Source of the DNA: an uncultured Planctomycetales bacterium
Lineage (GTDB): Bacteria > Planctomycetota > Planctomycetia > Pirellulales > Thermoguttaceae
Reading direction: 5' to 3'
NCBI GenBank assembly: GCA_937889015.1
Contig: CALARR010000070.1
Coordinates: 1 to 64,000, forward strand
Length of the DNA: 64,000 nt
Below the pieces are notes generated by a model, which saw nothing but the letters and a program-made list of their open reading frames with translations, was not told the DNA's origin and did not search any database. The position numbers were made by a program, and so were the translations under genes. How positions within the stretch are numbered: the first letter of the stretch is position 1; each line of letters opens with the position of its first letter. This document shows positions 7,144 through 15,734 of this stretch, piece after piece.

Positions 7144-8817
7144 ATGAAACGTGGAACACTGGTTGCCGCTTCCGGCGCGGCTTTGATGCTGATCGCCTGG
7201 GTTGCCTGGGCCCAACCGCGAGGCGAAGACGGTCGCCAGCCGCCTCGCAAGCCGGAGCCCCGCCCGCAGCGCGGCGAATCGGCCTCGTTCACACGCGAGG
7301 AAATTGCCGCGGCCAACCGCGTCGGGCCGGGCGGTCAGACGGTTGGATTGTTCAAGAAGCTGCCGCAGGCTTGTCCCGGTTACACCTTGTTCGCCCCAAA
7401 GCACCACACGCTGATCTATCTGATGGACAACGACGGGCGGGCCGTGCACCAGTGGAAGAGCCAGTACGAGCCGGGGCAGTCGGTCTATCTGCTGGAGAAC
7501 GGGCACCTGCTGCACTGCTGCTTCACGCGCAACAAGGGCTTCACGCGGGGCGGTGAAGGAGGCCGGCTCGAAGAATTCGATTGGGAAGGCAACCTTGTGT
7601 GGGAGTTCGAGTACTCGACCGACGAATACCTCTCGCACCACGACGTGAAGCCGCTGCCCAACGGAAACGTCCTTGTGTTGGCCGTGGAGAAGAAATCCCA
7701 CGAGCAGTGCATGGCCGCCGGCTTTGATCCCAAGATGCTCCGCGACGACCAACTCTTTCCCGAGTTCATCATCGAGGTCCAGCCCACCCGTCCCAAGGGC
7801 GGCAAGGTCGTCTGGGAGTGGCACGTATGGGATCACCTGATCCAGGGCAACGACCGCACGAAGCCGAATTTCGGCGAGGCGGCGGCCCATCCCGAGCGGA
7901 TCGACGTCAACGCCAACGGCCGGCCGGTGCCTGCCTTCTGGAATCACGGCAACTCCATCGCCTACAACGCCAAACTGGACCAGATCGTGCTCAGCGCGCG
8001 CGGCTGCAACGAGATCTGGGTCATCGACCACAGCACCACAACGAGAGAAGCTGCGGGCCGGACCGGCGGGCGAGGCGGCAAGGGGGGCGATCTGCTTTAT
8101 CGCTGGGGGAACCCGGCCGCCTATGGTCGCGGCACCACGCGCGATCGCCAGTTGTTCCAGCAGCACGACGCGCAGTGGATTCCCGAGGGCTATCCCGGCG
8201 CCGGTCACATCCTGATCTTCAACAACGGTTTGGACCGCGGCTATTCCACCGTCGAGGAGATCGTACCGCCCATGGACTCCCGCGGCCGTTACATGATCGA
8301 GTCCGGCAAGCCCTTCGGACCCGAGAAGCCCGTGTGGAAGTACCAGGCCAAGAACCCGACCGATTTCTACTCGTCGGAGATCTCCGGGGCCCATCGTCTG
8401 CCCAATGGCAACACCCTGATCTGTGCCGGCGTGCGCGGACTGTTCTTCGAGGTCACGCCCGCCGGCGAGACGGTCTGGGAATACGTCAACCCGGTGGTCC
8501 ACAACGGCATCCTGGCCCAGGGCGAGCGATCGGGCCTGGATCACCGTGGACACAACTGGAACGCCGTATTCAAGATCCACCGCTACGAGCCCGACTATGC
8601 GGGCCTGGCCGGCCGGGACCTGGCGCCGAAAGGGCCGATTGAGCAGCCCATTTCCATGCGTGGCAAGACGGGTTTTGCCGAACAAGCGGCCGAGGGCGAA
8701 CCGGCCGGCAAGGAAGCGCGCGGCGCAGATCGCCGCAAACCGCCGCGCGACGACGAGCCGCGTGGCAAGTCTGGCGACCGTCGCCCGCCTCGTGATGACA
8801 ACCGCCGCGATCGATGA
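7144..8817 (+). CDS. Arylsulfotransferase-like (ASST) secreted protein 1
   Basis: 557 residues with a signal peptide (MKRGTLVAASGAALMLIAWVAWA). A basic, Pro-rich segment is followed by a beta-propeller of the bacterial arylsulfotransferase family: LPNGNVLVLAVE, VVWEWHVWDHLIQG, WNHGNSIAYNAKLDQIVLSA, HDAQWIPEG, GHILIFNNGLDRG, LPNGNTLICAGVRG and VWEYVNP. ASST enzymes move sulfate between phenolic compounds using a histidine intermediate; many planctomycete relatives have unproven activity. The C-terminus is a highly charged tail (RKPPRDDEPRGKSGDRR...) like the linker of the previous gene. AGGAG precedes the ATG at 7144 with 8-nt spacing; an ATG at 7138 is too close. It lies 37 bp after the upstream gene and is a paralogue of the next gene. 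Confidence 0.8.
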   Translation: MKRGTLVAASGAALMLIAWVAWAQPRGEDGRQPPRKPEPRPQRGESASFTREEIAAANRVGPGGQTVGLFKKLPQACPGYTLFAPKHHTLIYLMDNDGRAVHQWKSQYEPGQSVYLLENGHLLHCCFTRNKGFTRGGEGGRLEEFDWEGNLVWEFEYSTDEYLSHHDVKPLPNGNVLVLAVEKKSHEQCMAAGFDPKMLRDDQLFPEFIIEVQPTRPKGGKVVWEWHVWDHLIQGNDRTKPNFGEAAAHPERIDVNANGRPVPAFWNHGNSIAYNAKLDQIVLSARGCNEIWVIDHSTTTREAAGRTGGRGGKGGDLLYRWGNPAAYGRGTTRDRQLFQQHDAQWIPEGYPGAGHILIFNNGLDRGYSTVEEIVPPMDSRGRYMIESGKPFGPEKPVWKYQAKNPTDFYSSEISGAHRLPNGNTLICAGVRGLFFEVTPAGETVWEYVNPVVHNGILAQGERSGLDHRGHNWNAVFKIHRYEPDYAGLAGRDLAPKGPIEQPISMRGKTGFAEQAAEGEPAGKEARGADRRKPPRDDEPRGKSGDRRPPRDDNRRDR

Positions 8818-8828
8818 GGAGCCTTTCC

Positions 8829-10454
8829 ATGATGCGTACACTCACCGCTTGGTTCTTGCTGGCCAGCTCCGCCTTGGCTTACGAGCGGCTGCAGGGGCCC
8901 ACCGAACTGCTCTTCCACAACAAGGAAAAGGCCTTTCAGGGCTACACCCTGTTCGGTGTAGGCGGTACCAGCTTCCTGATCGACATGGAGGGCCGCGTCG
9001 TCCACACGTGGAAACTGGGCACGAACCCACGCCTCTTGGACAACGGCAACCTGCTGGATGCCACGCGCGACGACCCGAGCGGTTTCCAGGGGTTCCAGGA
9101 AGTGGATTGGAGCGGCCGTGTCGTGTGGGAGTACAAGGAGGAACGTGAGGGCTACGCCCCGCATCACGACTGGGTACGGATCTTCAACAAGAAGCTCGGC
9201 GCTCCGACGACCCTCTATATCGCCAACAAGTCGGTTAGCCACCAACAGGCCATCGCCGCCGGGGCCGACCCCAGCCGCGGGCCATACGACGGCACGCAGA
9301 TGGACGCCATTGTCGAAATCGACATGCAAGGCAACGTCATCTGGGAGTGGTGGTTCTTCGACCACGTGATTCAGGATCTCGATCCGGCGAAGGCCAACTA
9401 TGTGGGCCAAGGCAAGAAGATCGCCGACTTTCCGCACCGGATCAACATCAACCTGCCCGGCCGTCCCCCCAAGCGAGACTGGCTGCACTGCAACGCCTTG
9501 GACTACAACGCCGAGCTGGGACATGTCGTCACCAGTTCCGTGCAGGGTGAGATCTACGTGATCGATCACGACAAGACCTTTCTCCCAGGCGACCCCGCGG
9601 CAAGCATCAAGTTGGCGGCCGGAGCGGCAGGCGATTTTCTCTACCGCTTTGGCGACCCGGCCCGCTACGACCAGGGCGATCCCCCCCGAATCCTGGAGAA
9701 CTGGGACAACTCCACCTCCGGTCATAAGCAGATCGGCGGTTGCCACGACGTACACTGGATCAAGCCGGGCCTGCCGGGCGCAGGCCACATCATGATCTTC
9801 AACAACGGCCAGTACCTGTTCGACCGGACCTCGCAGTCCTCGATCCTGGAAATCAACCCGTTTGTCGACGACCAGGGCAAAGACACCGGTTGCTACGTCA
9901 ATCCGCCCGATGCTGGTTACGAACAGATCCGTCCCCCTCACGATACGCACAAGCCCACCAAACGCGTATCGCGGCAGATCGTCTGGAGCTATCAATCCAA
10001 GGCCAACCAGGGCTTCTTCAGCCACATCGGCTCCGGCGCGCAGCGCTTGCCTAACGGCAATACGCTGATCTGCTCCGGCACCTCGGGCCATCTGTTCGAG
10101 GTCACCGTCCAAGGCGAACCGGTGTGGGAGTACATCAACCCCATCTCGCGCGAGTTAGGCACCGTGAAGGTCCTGCCCGATTGCTTGCCGATGACCAACG
10201 CCCTGTTCCGCGCGGCCCGGTATGCCCCGGATCATCCGGCGCTGAAGGGCAAGGACCTGAAGCCCGTGGGGACGATCACCGAGGCTTTTCCGCGCAAACC
10301 CGACCCGCGCGGGCCGCAAGGCAAGCCAGACCGCGGCGAGGAACGCCGCAAGCCCGGCCGGGGCGGCCGGGGAGAAGCCAAAGATGGTGAACGGCGCAGC
10401 GGAGACGACCGCCCCGGCGAACGAAATCGACCTGAGCCCAGAGACAGATCGTGA
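8829..10454 (+). CDS. Arylsulfotransferase-like (ASST) secreted protein 2
   Basis: 541-residue paralogue of the preceding gene, sharing QGYTLFG, DMEGRVVHTWKLG, VIWEWWFFDHVIQD, HCNALDYNAELGHVVTSS, HDVHWIKPG, GHIMIFNNGQYL and RLPNGNTLICSGTSGHLFEV. Signal peptide MMRTLTAWFLLASSALA. It ends in another Arg/Asp/Gly/Pro-rich tail (GEERRKPGRGGRGEAK...). The start at 8829 has AGGAG at 8817-8821, overlapping the previous stop, so the two genes are likely coupled. The pair probably arose by tandem duplication and may act on related substrates. Sulfotransferase activity is inferred from the family only. Confidence 0.8.
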   Translation: MMRTLTAWFLLASSALAYERLQGPTELLFHNKEKAFQGYTLFGVGGTSFLIDMEGRVVHTWKLGTNPRLLDNGNLLDATRDDPSGFQGFQEVDWSGRVVWEYKEEREGYAPHHDWVRIFNKKLGAPTTLYIANKSVSHQQAIAAGADPSRGPYDGTQMDAIVEIDMQGNVIWEWWFFDHVIQDLDPAKANYVGQGKKIADFPHRININLPGRPPKRDWLHCNALDYNAELGHVVTSSVQGEIYVIDHDKTFLPGDPAASIKLAAGAAGDFLYRFGDPARYDQGDPPRILENWDNSTSGHKQIGGCHDVHWIKPGLPGAGHIMIFNNGQYLFDRTSQSSILEINPFVDDQGKDTGCYVNPPDAGYEQIRPPHDTHKPTKRVSRQIVWSYQSKANQGFFSHIGSGAQRLPNGNTLICSGTSGHLFEVTVQGEPVWEYINPISRELGTVKVLPDCLPMTNALFRAARYAPDHPALKGKDLKPVGTITEAFPRKPDPRGPQGKPDRGEERRKPGRGGRGEAKDGERRSGDDRPGERNRPEPRDRS

Positions 10455-11362
10455 ACCTCGCGACACAACGATGCATGCTGCTGGCCCTGTTGGCGACCGT
10501 GTGGACAACAGCGGCGCCGGCGCAGCAGCCCGACAGCGTCATCGCACCGGGCGCCAAGCCGACTGAGGCCGGCGGCGGTTTTCAGTTCACCGAAGGACCT
10601 GCGCCCGACGCGCGCGGCAACGTGTTCTTCACCGACGTCCGCGCCAGCCGTATCTATCGTTGGACGCCAGACGGCAAGATCAAGGTCTTTCGTGAAGACA
10701 CCGGCAACGCCAACGGGCTGGCCTTCGACAAGGCGGGCAACCTGCTGGCCTGCGAGGGCGAGCGCGGCCGCGTGGTGTCGATCGATCCGCAAGGCCGCGT
10801 GACCGTGGTCGCCGATCAATACCGCGGCCGGCCCTTCAACCAGCCCAACGATCTGTGGGTCGATCCGCAGGGTGGGGTGTACTTCTCCGACCCAATCTAC
10901 GGCCGTGGCCGGAAGAACCAGGACGGGGAACACGTCTACTATGTCATTCCGAAGCGCACCAAGGTCATCCGGGTGATCGACGACATGCTACGGCCCAACG
11001 GCCTGGTGGGCACGCCCGACGGAAAGGTCCTCTACGTCACTGACCACGGCGCCAAGCAGACATTCCGCTACGACATCGCGTCTGACGGTGCCCTGACCAA
11101 CAAGCGGCTCTTCGCCCCCGTCGGCGCCGACGGAATGAAACTCGACCAGGAAGGCAACCTTTACCTGGCCGAGAACGGCATCGTCGTGTACGACCCGGCC
11201 GGTAAGCGGTTGCAGTCGATCGAGATTCCCGAACAGCCGACGAACCTGTGTTTCGCGGGTCCAGACGGCCGCACCCTGTTCATCACCGCCCGACCGGTGA
11301 TCTACACTCTCCGCATACGTTTCGCGGGGGCGGGTATCCAGTCCCAAGGAGAGAAACGATGA
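10451..11362 (+). CDS. SMP-30/gluconolactonase-like exported protein
   Basis: 303 residues starting at a GTG that overlaps the previous stop by 4 bp (GTGA). Signal peptide (CMLLALLATVWTTAAPAQQ), then a six-bladed SMP-30/gluconolactonase-type propeller: FTEGPAPDARGNVFFTDV, NANGLAFDKAGNLLACEGE, PFNQPNDLWVDPQGGVYFSDP, RPNGLVGTPDGKVLYVTD and DGMKLDQEGNLYLAENG. The Glu in FTEGP, the Asn in QPNDL and the Asp after LYVTD correspond to the usual divalent-metal ligands of the fold. The family hydrolyses lactones; the substrate is unknown. There is no charged tail, unlike its neighbours. Confidence 0.85.
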   Translation: MNLATQRCMLLALLATVWTTAAPAQQPDSVIAPGAKPTEAGGGFQFTEGPAPDARGNVFFTDVRASRIYRWTPDGKIKVFREDTGNANGLAFDKAGNLLACEGERGRVVSIDPQGRVTVVADQYRGRPFNQPNDLWVDPQGGVYFSDPIYGRGRKNQDGEHVYYVIPKRTKVIRVIDDMLRPNGLVGTPDGKVLYVTDHGAKQTFRYDIASDGALTNKRLFAPVGADGMKLDQEGNLYLAENGIVVYDPAGKRLQSIEIPEQPTNLCFAGPDGRTLFITARPVIYTLRIRFAGAGIQSQGEKR

Positions 11363-12852
11363 AAGCGAATGGGCTGGCCGTTTGCGTCTTGCTTCTGGCC
11401 GGGGGCCTGGCTGTCGGACCGTGCACCGCAGCCGCGGCTCCTCCGCCGGGTCGCAGCCCGCGGCCGAACTTCGTCTTCATCCTGGGCGAAGGTCATGGGT
11501 GGTCCAGCACGTCGATCCAGATGGACGACGGCGTGGCGGACTCCAAGAGCACCTACGTCCGCACGCCGAACTTCGAGAAACTGGCGCAGAGCGGCATGCG
11601 CTTTGCCAGTTTCTACGCCCCTTCGCCCCGCTGCACACCATCACGCGCGGCACTGCTGACCGGCAAGAGCCCAGCCCAGTTGCATATCACCTTCGTCAAC
11701 GAAGGCAAGAAGGACAGCAGCGGCAGCGCCTACGGCAAAGTCCTCACGCCGTCCAGCTCCACAGAGCTAGCGACCGGCGAGACGACTATTGCCGAAGTGC
11801 TCCAGCGGGTCGGTTACGTCACCGCCCATTTTGGCAAGTGGCACCTGGGCCGGACCGATCCCAGCCAGTACGGGTTCGACGTCAGCGACGGACCGACCAG
11901 CAACGGCGGCCCGGACAACGTCGACAATCCGCATCCCAAGCAACTCTACGGTATGACCGAACGGGGCATGGACTTCATGACGCGGCAGGTGCGCGCCGGT
12001 CGCCCCTTCTACCTGCAACTGTCGCACTATGCCGCGCGGCAAGGAGGCGACGCCCTGCCGGAAACCGTGGCCGCGGTCAAGAAGTGGGGCGGCCAATTGG
12101 GCGAGCGGGAACAAGCCGACGCCGCGGCCCTGCTGGATCTGGACCTGGCCTTCGGTCTGGTGCTGAAGAAGCTGGAAGACCTGGGCATCGCCGGCAACAC
12201 CTACGTGATCTTCACCACCGACCACGGAACGCCGGGGCGCAATCCGCCGCTCGCCGGCGGCAAGGGCACCGTCTCCGAAGGCGGCCTGCGCGTGCCGCTG
12301 GTGATTCGCGGGCCGGGCGTCAAGCCGGGTGCGTGCTCGCAGGTGCGGGCCGTGGGTGCGGACCTGTTTCCCACGATCGCCGAGCTCGCACGTGCCGGCC
12401 AACCGCTCCCCAAGGGCGTTGAAGGCGGAAGCTTGGCGCCCCTGTTGAGCGGCGCCGGCCACCGCATGGTGAAGCGTGCCCGGGAGGAATACGTGGTTCA
12501 CTTTCCACACTATGACAAGGACCCGATCGGTCCGGCCTCGGCAATCCTGCTCGACGATTTCAAGCTAATCCGCGTTTATGAGACCGGCGCGCGGCAACTT
12601 TTCAACATAGCCACGGATCCCGCCGAACGCCGCGACCTTGCGCAGCAAATGCCTGGCAAGGTCAAGGAACTGGACCAACGTCTGACCGAATACCTCGCCG
12701 CGATGAACGCCCAGATGCCCCAAGTCAACCCGAGCTACTCCTCCGGGAAGGCCGAACCACCCCAAAGTACCGACCGACACGCCTCTCACGACAAGAAGCC
12801 CGACGGTCACAAGGCCCACAAAGATCGGCCACGAAAGAAAAGGTCCCAATGA
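11359..12852 (+). CDS. Secreted sulfatase (S1-type)
   Basis: 497 residues with a signal peptide (MKANGLAVCVLLLAGGLAVG). The signature CTPSR (Cys92) carries the residue normally oxidised to formylglycine, and it is followed by AALLTGKSP. GKWHLG, FTTDHGTPG and GGKGTVSEGGLRVPLVIRGPG supply further active-site residues. The usual first metal-binding motif (DD in xxxxDDLGW) is replaced by ILGEGHGW, so metal binding may be altered; similar variants exist in planctomycete sulfatase subfamilies. The C-terminus is a His/Lys/Arg-rich basic tail. The start overlaps the preceding stop (ATGA) and has AAGGAGA upstream. It probably cleaves sulfate esters from polysaccharides or arylsulfates outside the cytoplasm. 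Confidence 0.88.
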   Translation: MKANGLAVCVLLLAGGLAVGPCTAAAAPPPGRSPRPNFVFILGEGHGWSSTSIQMDDGVADSKSTYVRTPNFEKLAQSGMRFASFYAPSPRCTPSRAALLTGKSPAQLHITFVNEGKKDSSGSAYGKVLTPSSSTELATGETTIAEVLQRVGYVTAHFGKWHLGRTDPSQYGFDVSDGPTSNGGPDNVDNPHPKQLYGMTERGMDFMTRQVRAGRPFYLQLSHYAARQGGDALPETVAAVKKWGGQLGEREQADAAALLDLDLAFGLVLKKLEDLGIAGNTYVIFTTDHGTPGRNPPLAGGKGTVSEGGLRVPLVIRGPGVKPGACSQVRAVGADLFPTIAELARAGQPLPKGVEGGSLAPLLSGAGHRMVKRAREEYVVHFPHYDKDPIGPASAILLDDFKLIRVYETGARQLFNIATDPAERRDLAQQMPGKVKELDQRLTEYLAAMNAQMPQVNPSYSSGKAEPPQSTDRHASHDKKPDGHKAHKDRPRKKRSQ

Positions 12853-14300
12853 ACGTGCATCGTGCCCGGTACACGATCTGCCTGGTCCTCTGCGTCAGCA
12901 CGGTGACGGGGGCCGCCGCGGACAAACGGAACCGCGGCCCGGAGCGACCCGAGCAACCCACACAGAATTCGACCTGCAACGATGTGCCCGACCATAGCCT
13001 GGACGTGATTCTGGCCCGACCTACGCAAGACAGCGTCACGCTGAGCGTGCTGGCCTATCAGGACACCGAGGGGGCGATTGCTTACGGCACGCAGCATGCG
13101 CAACTTACGCGGCAGACTCCCTTGCGACACTTCACAGCAGGCACACCGGTGGAAGTCCTGCTGTCCGGCCTGCGTCCGAATACACAGTACTTCTACCAGT
13201 TCCGTTCTCGCCGCCTGTCTGCTGCGCAAGGCACCTTTCATACGCAGCGTGCGCCAAACAGCACGTTCACCTTCACGATTACGGCCGATTCGCACCTGGA
13301 CGACCGTGTCAGCGCCGAGTTGTATCAGCGTACGCTGGCCAACGCACTCGCCGACGCGCCGGATTTCCACGTGGACCTGGGCGACACGTTCATGACCGAG
13401 AAACACGAGGATCGTGAGAATGCCGCCAAGCAGTACGTCGCGCAGAGATACTACTTCGGCCAACTCTGCCGCTCCGCGCCGCTGTTCCTGGTGCTGGGGA
13501 ACCACGACGGCGAAAGCCCCCGCGGTCGCGGCAGCGAGGCCGACAGCCTCGCCGCCTGGTCAAACACGATGCGAAAACGCTACTTCCCCAATCCGGTTCC
13601 CGACGCGTTCTACACGGGCAATGGCACGAAACACCCCGAGGTTGGATTGCTCGAAGACTACTACGCCTGGCACTGGGGCGATGCACTGTTCGTGGCCCTA
13701 GACCCGTTTTGGTTCACCCAGAAGCAGCGCGGCAAGAAAGACAACTGGAAGTACACGCTCGGTGAGGCGCAATATCAATGGCTCCAACGCACACTGGAAA
13801 CGAGCAAGGCGAAGCTGAAGTTCGTCTTCATCCATCACCTCGTGGGCGGCGCCGATGATCAGTGCCGCGGCGGGGCAGAGGCAGCTCCGCTGTTTGAATG
13901 GGGAGGCAGGAATCCTGACGGGAACGACGCGTTTAGGGAGAATCGTCCCGGCTGGTCAGTCCCCATCCATCTCCTGCTTCTCCGAAACCGTGTCACGGCC
14001 GTGTTCCACGGCCACGACCACTTGTACGCCAAGCAGGACCTGGACGGCATCGTATACCAGGAGGTCCCTCAGCCGGGCACGCCTGGTGGAAACAAGCCAC
14101 CACGTTTCGCCCAAGACTACGGCTACCAGAGCGGCGTTCTGCTGCCCAGCGCCGGCCACCTCCGCGTGCGTGTCTCGCACGGCACGGCTACTGTCGAGTA
14201 CATTCGTACCCACATGCCAGAAGACGAACGATCCGGACCCCGCACAACGTCCGTGGCTCATTCCTATACAATTCCCGCCAGACCGACATCGTCGCGGTAG
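12849..14300 (+). CDS. Secreted metallophosphoesterase
   Basis: 483 residues, exported (MNVHRARYTICLVLCVSTVTGAAA). An N-terminal fibronectin/purple-acid-phosphatase-like beta domain (VEVLLSGLRPNTQYFYQFR) precedes a calcineurin-like phosphoesterase domain with the metal-ligand blocks ITADSHLDD, DLGDTF, LGNHDGE, FIHHLVGG and FHGHDHLY. The family hydrolyses phosphoesters with a two-metal centre; the substrate is unknown. It starts at an ATG overlapping the sulfatase stop by 4 bp and closes the operon, which would combine sulfate and phosphate release outside the cytoplasm. Confidence 0.85.
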   Translation: MNVHRARYTICLVLCVSTVTGAAADKRNRGPERPEQPTQNSTCNDVPDHSLDVILARPTQDSVTLSVLAYQDTEGAIAYGTQHAQLTRQTPLRHFTAGTPVEVLLSGLRPNTQYFYQFRSRRLSAAQGTFHTQRAPNSTFTFTITADSHLDDRVSAELYQRTLANALADAPDFHVDLGDTFMTEKHEDRENAAKQYVAQRYYFGQLCRSAPLFLVLGNHDGESPRGRGSEADSLAAWSNTMRKRYFPNPVPDAFYTGNGTKHPEVGLLEDYYAWHWGDALFVALDPFWFTQKQRGKKDNWKYTLGEAQYQWLQRTLETSKAKLKFVFIHHLVGGADDQCRGGAEAAPLFEWGGRNPDGNDAFRENRPGWSVPIHLLLLRNRVTAVFHGHDHLYAKQDLDGIVYQEVPQPGTPGGNKPPRFAQDYGYQSGVLLPSAGHLRVRVSHGTATVEYIRTHMPEDERSGPRTTSVAHSYTIPARPTSSR

Positions 14301-14630
14301 CCGCTCGCCATCCCTGTTGACTCCGATGTCGCCAGCGATTATCGCTCCCCACAGCTGTGGAGGGCTCATTGACCGTGCAGGTTCCAAGAGCCACATGTCT
14401 TCAGATCGGCCGCGAGCGAGAGGACAGAGCCCCCCGACGAACGGGTTGTCGGCCTTGCGTTGGCGCACGGAAACGGCGAGGATGTTGGTTTCGCGCCCGC
14501 ACAAGGGCCTTGAGCCTATTGGGGCCATCGTCGCCCGGACGGTGTGCGCGCCTGTTGGGCCTGGCTCTCCGCCGGTTGCGATCGCGGTTTCCATCGATCA
14601 GGCCCTGCATACCCCAAGACCCCCTCCTTC
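14301..14630. other. Intergenic region
   Basis: No convincing gene. A perfect 12-bp palindrome, CCACAGCTGTGG, sits at 14349-14360, about 50 bp past the operon end; role unknown. No clear promoter for the permease gene was found. Confidence 0.5.
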
Positions 14631-15533
14631 ATGCTCTCCAACGTGCATCTGGCCGAACTGGCCGCGCTGGGAACTGCGGTCCTCTGGACCTGCTCGACGC
14701 TGATCTGGACGTCGGCCGGCCGGCACGTCGGCACCTTGGCCGTCAGCTTTCTCCGCCTGGTCATCACCTGCGTGCTGCTCATGGCCTACGGCCGAATCGT
14801 GCGCGGACTGTGGTTTCCCAGCGATGCCTCGTGGGACACCTGGCGGATTCTGGGCATTTCGGGTTTCGTGGGCTTCTTCGTGACCGATCTGTGCCTGATC
14901 AAGGCCCTGCTCCTCATTGGCCCGCGCTTGACCCTGCTGTTCCAGTCGCTGGCCCCGCCCACGGCGGCCCTGTTGTCCTACTTGATCCTGGGCGATCGGC
15001 TCACCCCTTTGGATTGGCTGGCCATGGCCGTCACCTTGACCGGCGTGACCTGGGTCGTGCTCGAACGCGCCAACCATCGCGGCGCAGAGCACACGCATCA
15101 CCGCACCCTGGGCGTGAGCCTGGCCCTGGCCGCGGCGGTCGGCCAGGCCGTCGGCCTGGTCCTCTCGCGCCAGGGACTGGGCCAGTACGACGCCGTGGCC
15201 GCCACGTTCATCCGCGTGATCGGGGCCATGGGCGGCTACCTGGTCCTGGTGACGCTGCTCCGCCGCTGGACGCACATGTTCCACGTCGCCCGGCATGGTC
15301 GGGCCATGGCCCTGATGACCCTCGGGGCCCTCTGCGGCCCGTTCCTGGGCGTGGCCCTCTCCATGGTTGCGCTGCGCAACTGCTCGGCCGGAGTCGTCTC
15401 CACCATCATTGCCACCATGCCCGTGCTCGTCCTGCCCATGGTCGTCTTGATCTACAAGGAGAAGGTCTCCTGGCGTGCGGCGTTGGGGGCGGCCGTGTCG
15501 GTGTTCGGGGTGGCCCTGTTGCTGCTGTGGTGA
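14631..15533 (+). CDS. DMT superfamily (EamA-type) permease
   Basis: 300-residue integral membrane protein with ten hydrophobic helices in two EamA-like halves. The first half includes LAALGTAVLWTCSTLIW and FLRLVITCVLLMAYG and ends with LDWLAMAVTLTGVTWVVLE. The second starts at TLGVSLALAAAVGQAVGLVLS and ends with AALGAAVSVFGVALLLLW. Each half ends in the characteristic L-x-G-A/V-x-L segment of drug/metabolite transporters. The ATG at 14631 gives the expected length but has no strong Shine-Dalgarno. It appears to stand alone; substrate unknown. Confidence 0.85.
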   Translation: MLSNVHLAELAALGTAVLWTCSTLIWTSAGRHVGTLAVSFLRLVITCVLLMAYGRIVRGLWFPSDASWDTWRILGISGFVGFFVTDLCLIKALLLIGPRLTLLFQSLAPPTAALLSYLILGDRLTPLDWLAMAVTLTGVTWVVLERANHRGAEHTHHRTLGVSLALAAAVGQAVGLVLSRQGLGQYDAVAATFIRVIGAMGGYLVLVTLLRRWTHMFHVARHGRAMALMTLGALCGPFLGVALSMVALRNCSAGVVSTIIATMPVLVLPMVVLIYKEKVSWRAALGAAVSVFGVALLLLW

Positions 15534-15734
15534 GCGACCGGAGGGGGCCGATCCTGGTCCTGCACCCTGTTCGACCTAATACGCGCACCACTTCTTGGGG
15601 GATCGACTACGAGATCCGGCGTGAAGTACGCGTCGGACTATGGTTTTTGCCATCGCAAGCTGATATTCTTGAATAGATGTCCCGCCTGGGCAGTATCCTG
15701 CCTGCCCACGTCCCCCAGCATGGGAGGAGATGCG

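Noticed and set aside
7054..10112. Long minus-strand open frames (595 and 505 residues) opposite the ASST-like genes
   Set aside because: Both mirror the paralogous plus-strand genes and have no recognisable domains; plus-strand frames have signal peptides, ribosome sites and family motifs.
14349..14360. CCACAGCTGTGG palindrome as a regulatory operator
   Set aside because: It lies past an operon end with no promoter in reach; a 12-bp palindrome can occur by chance in high-GC DNA.
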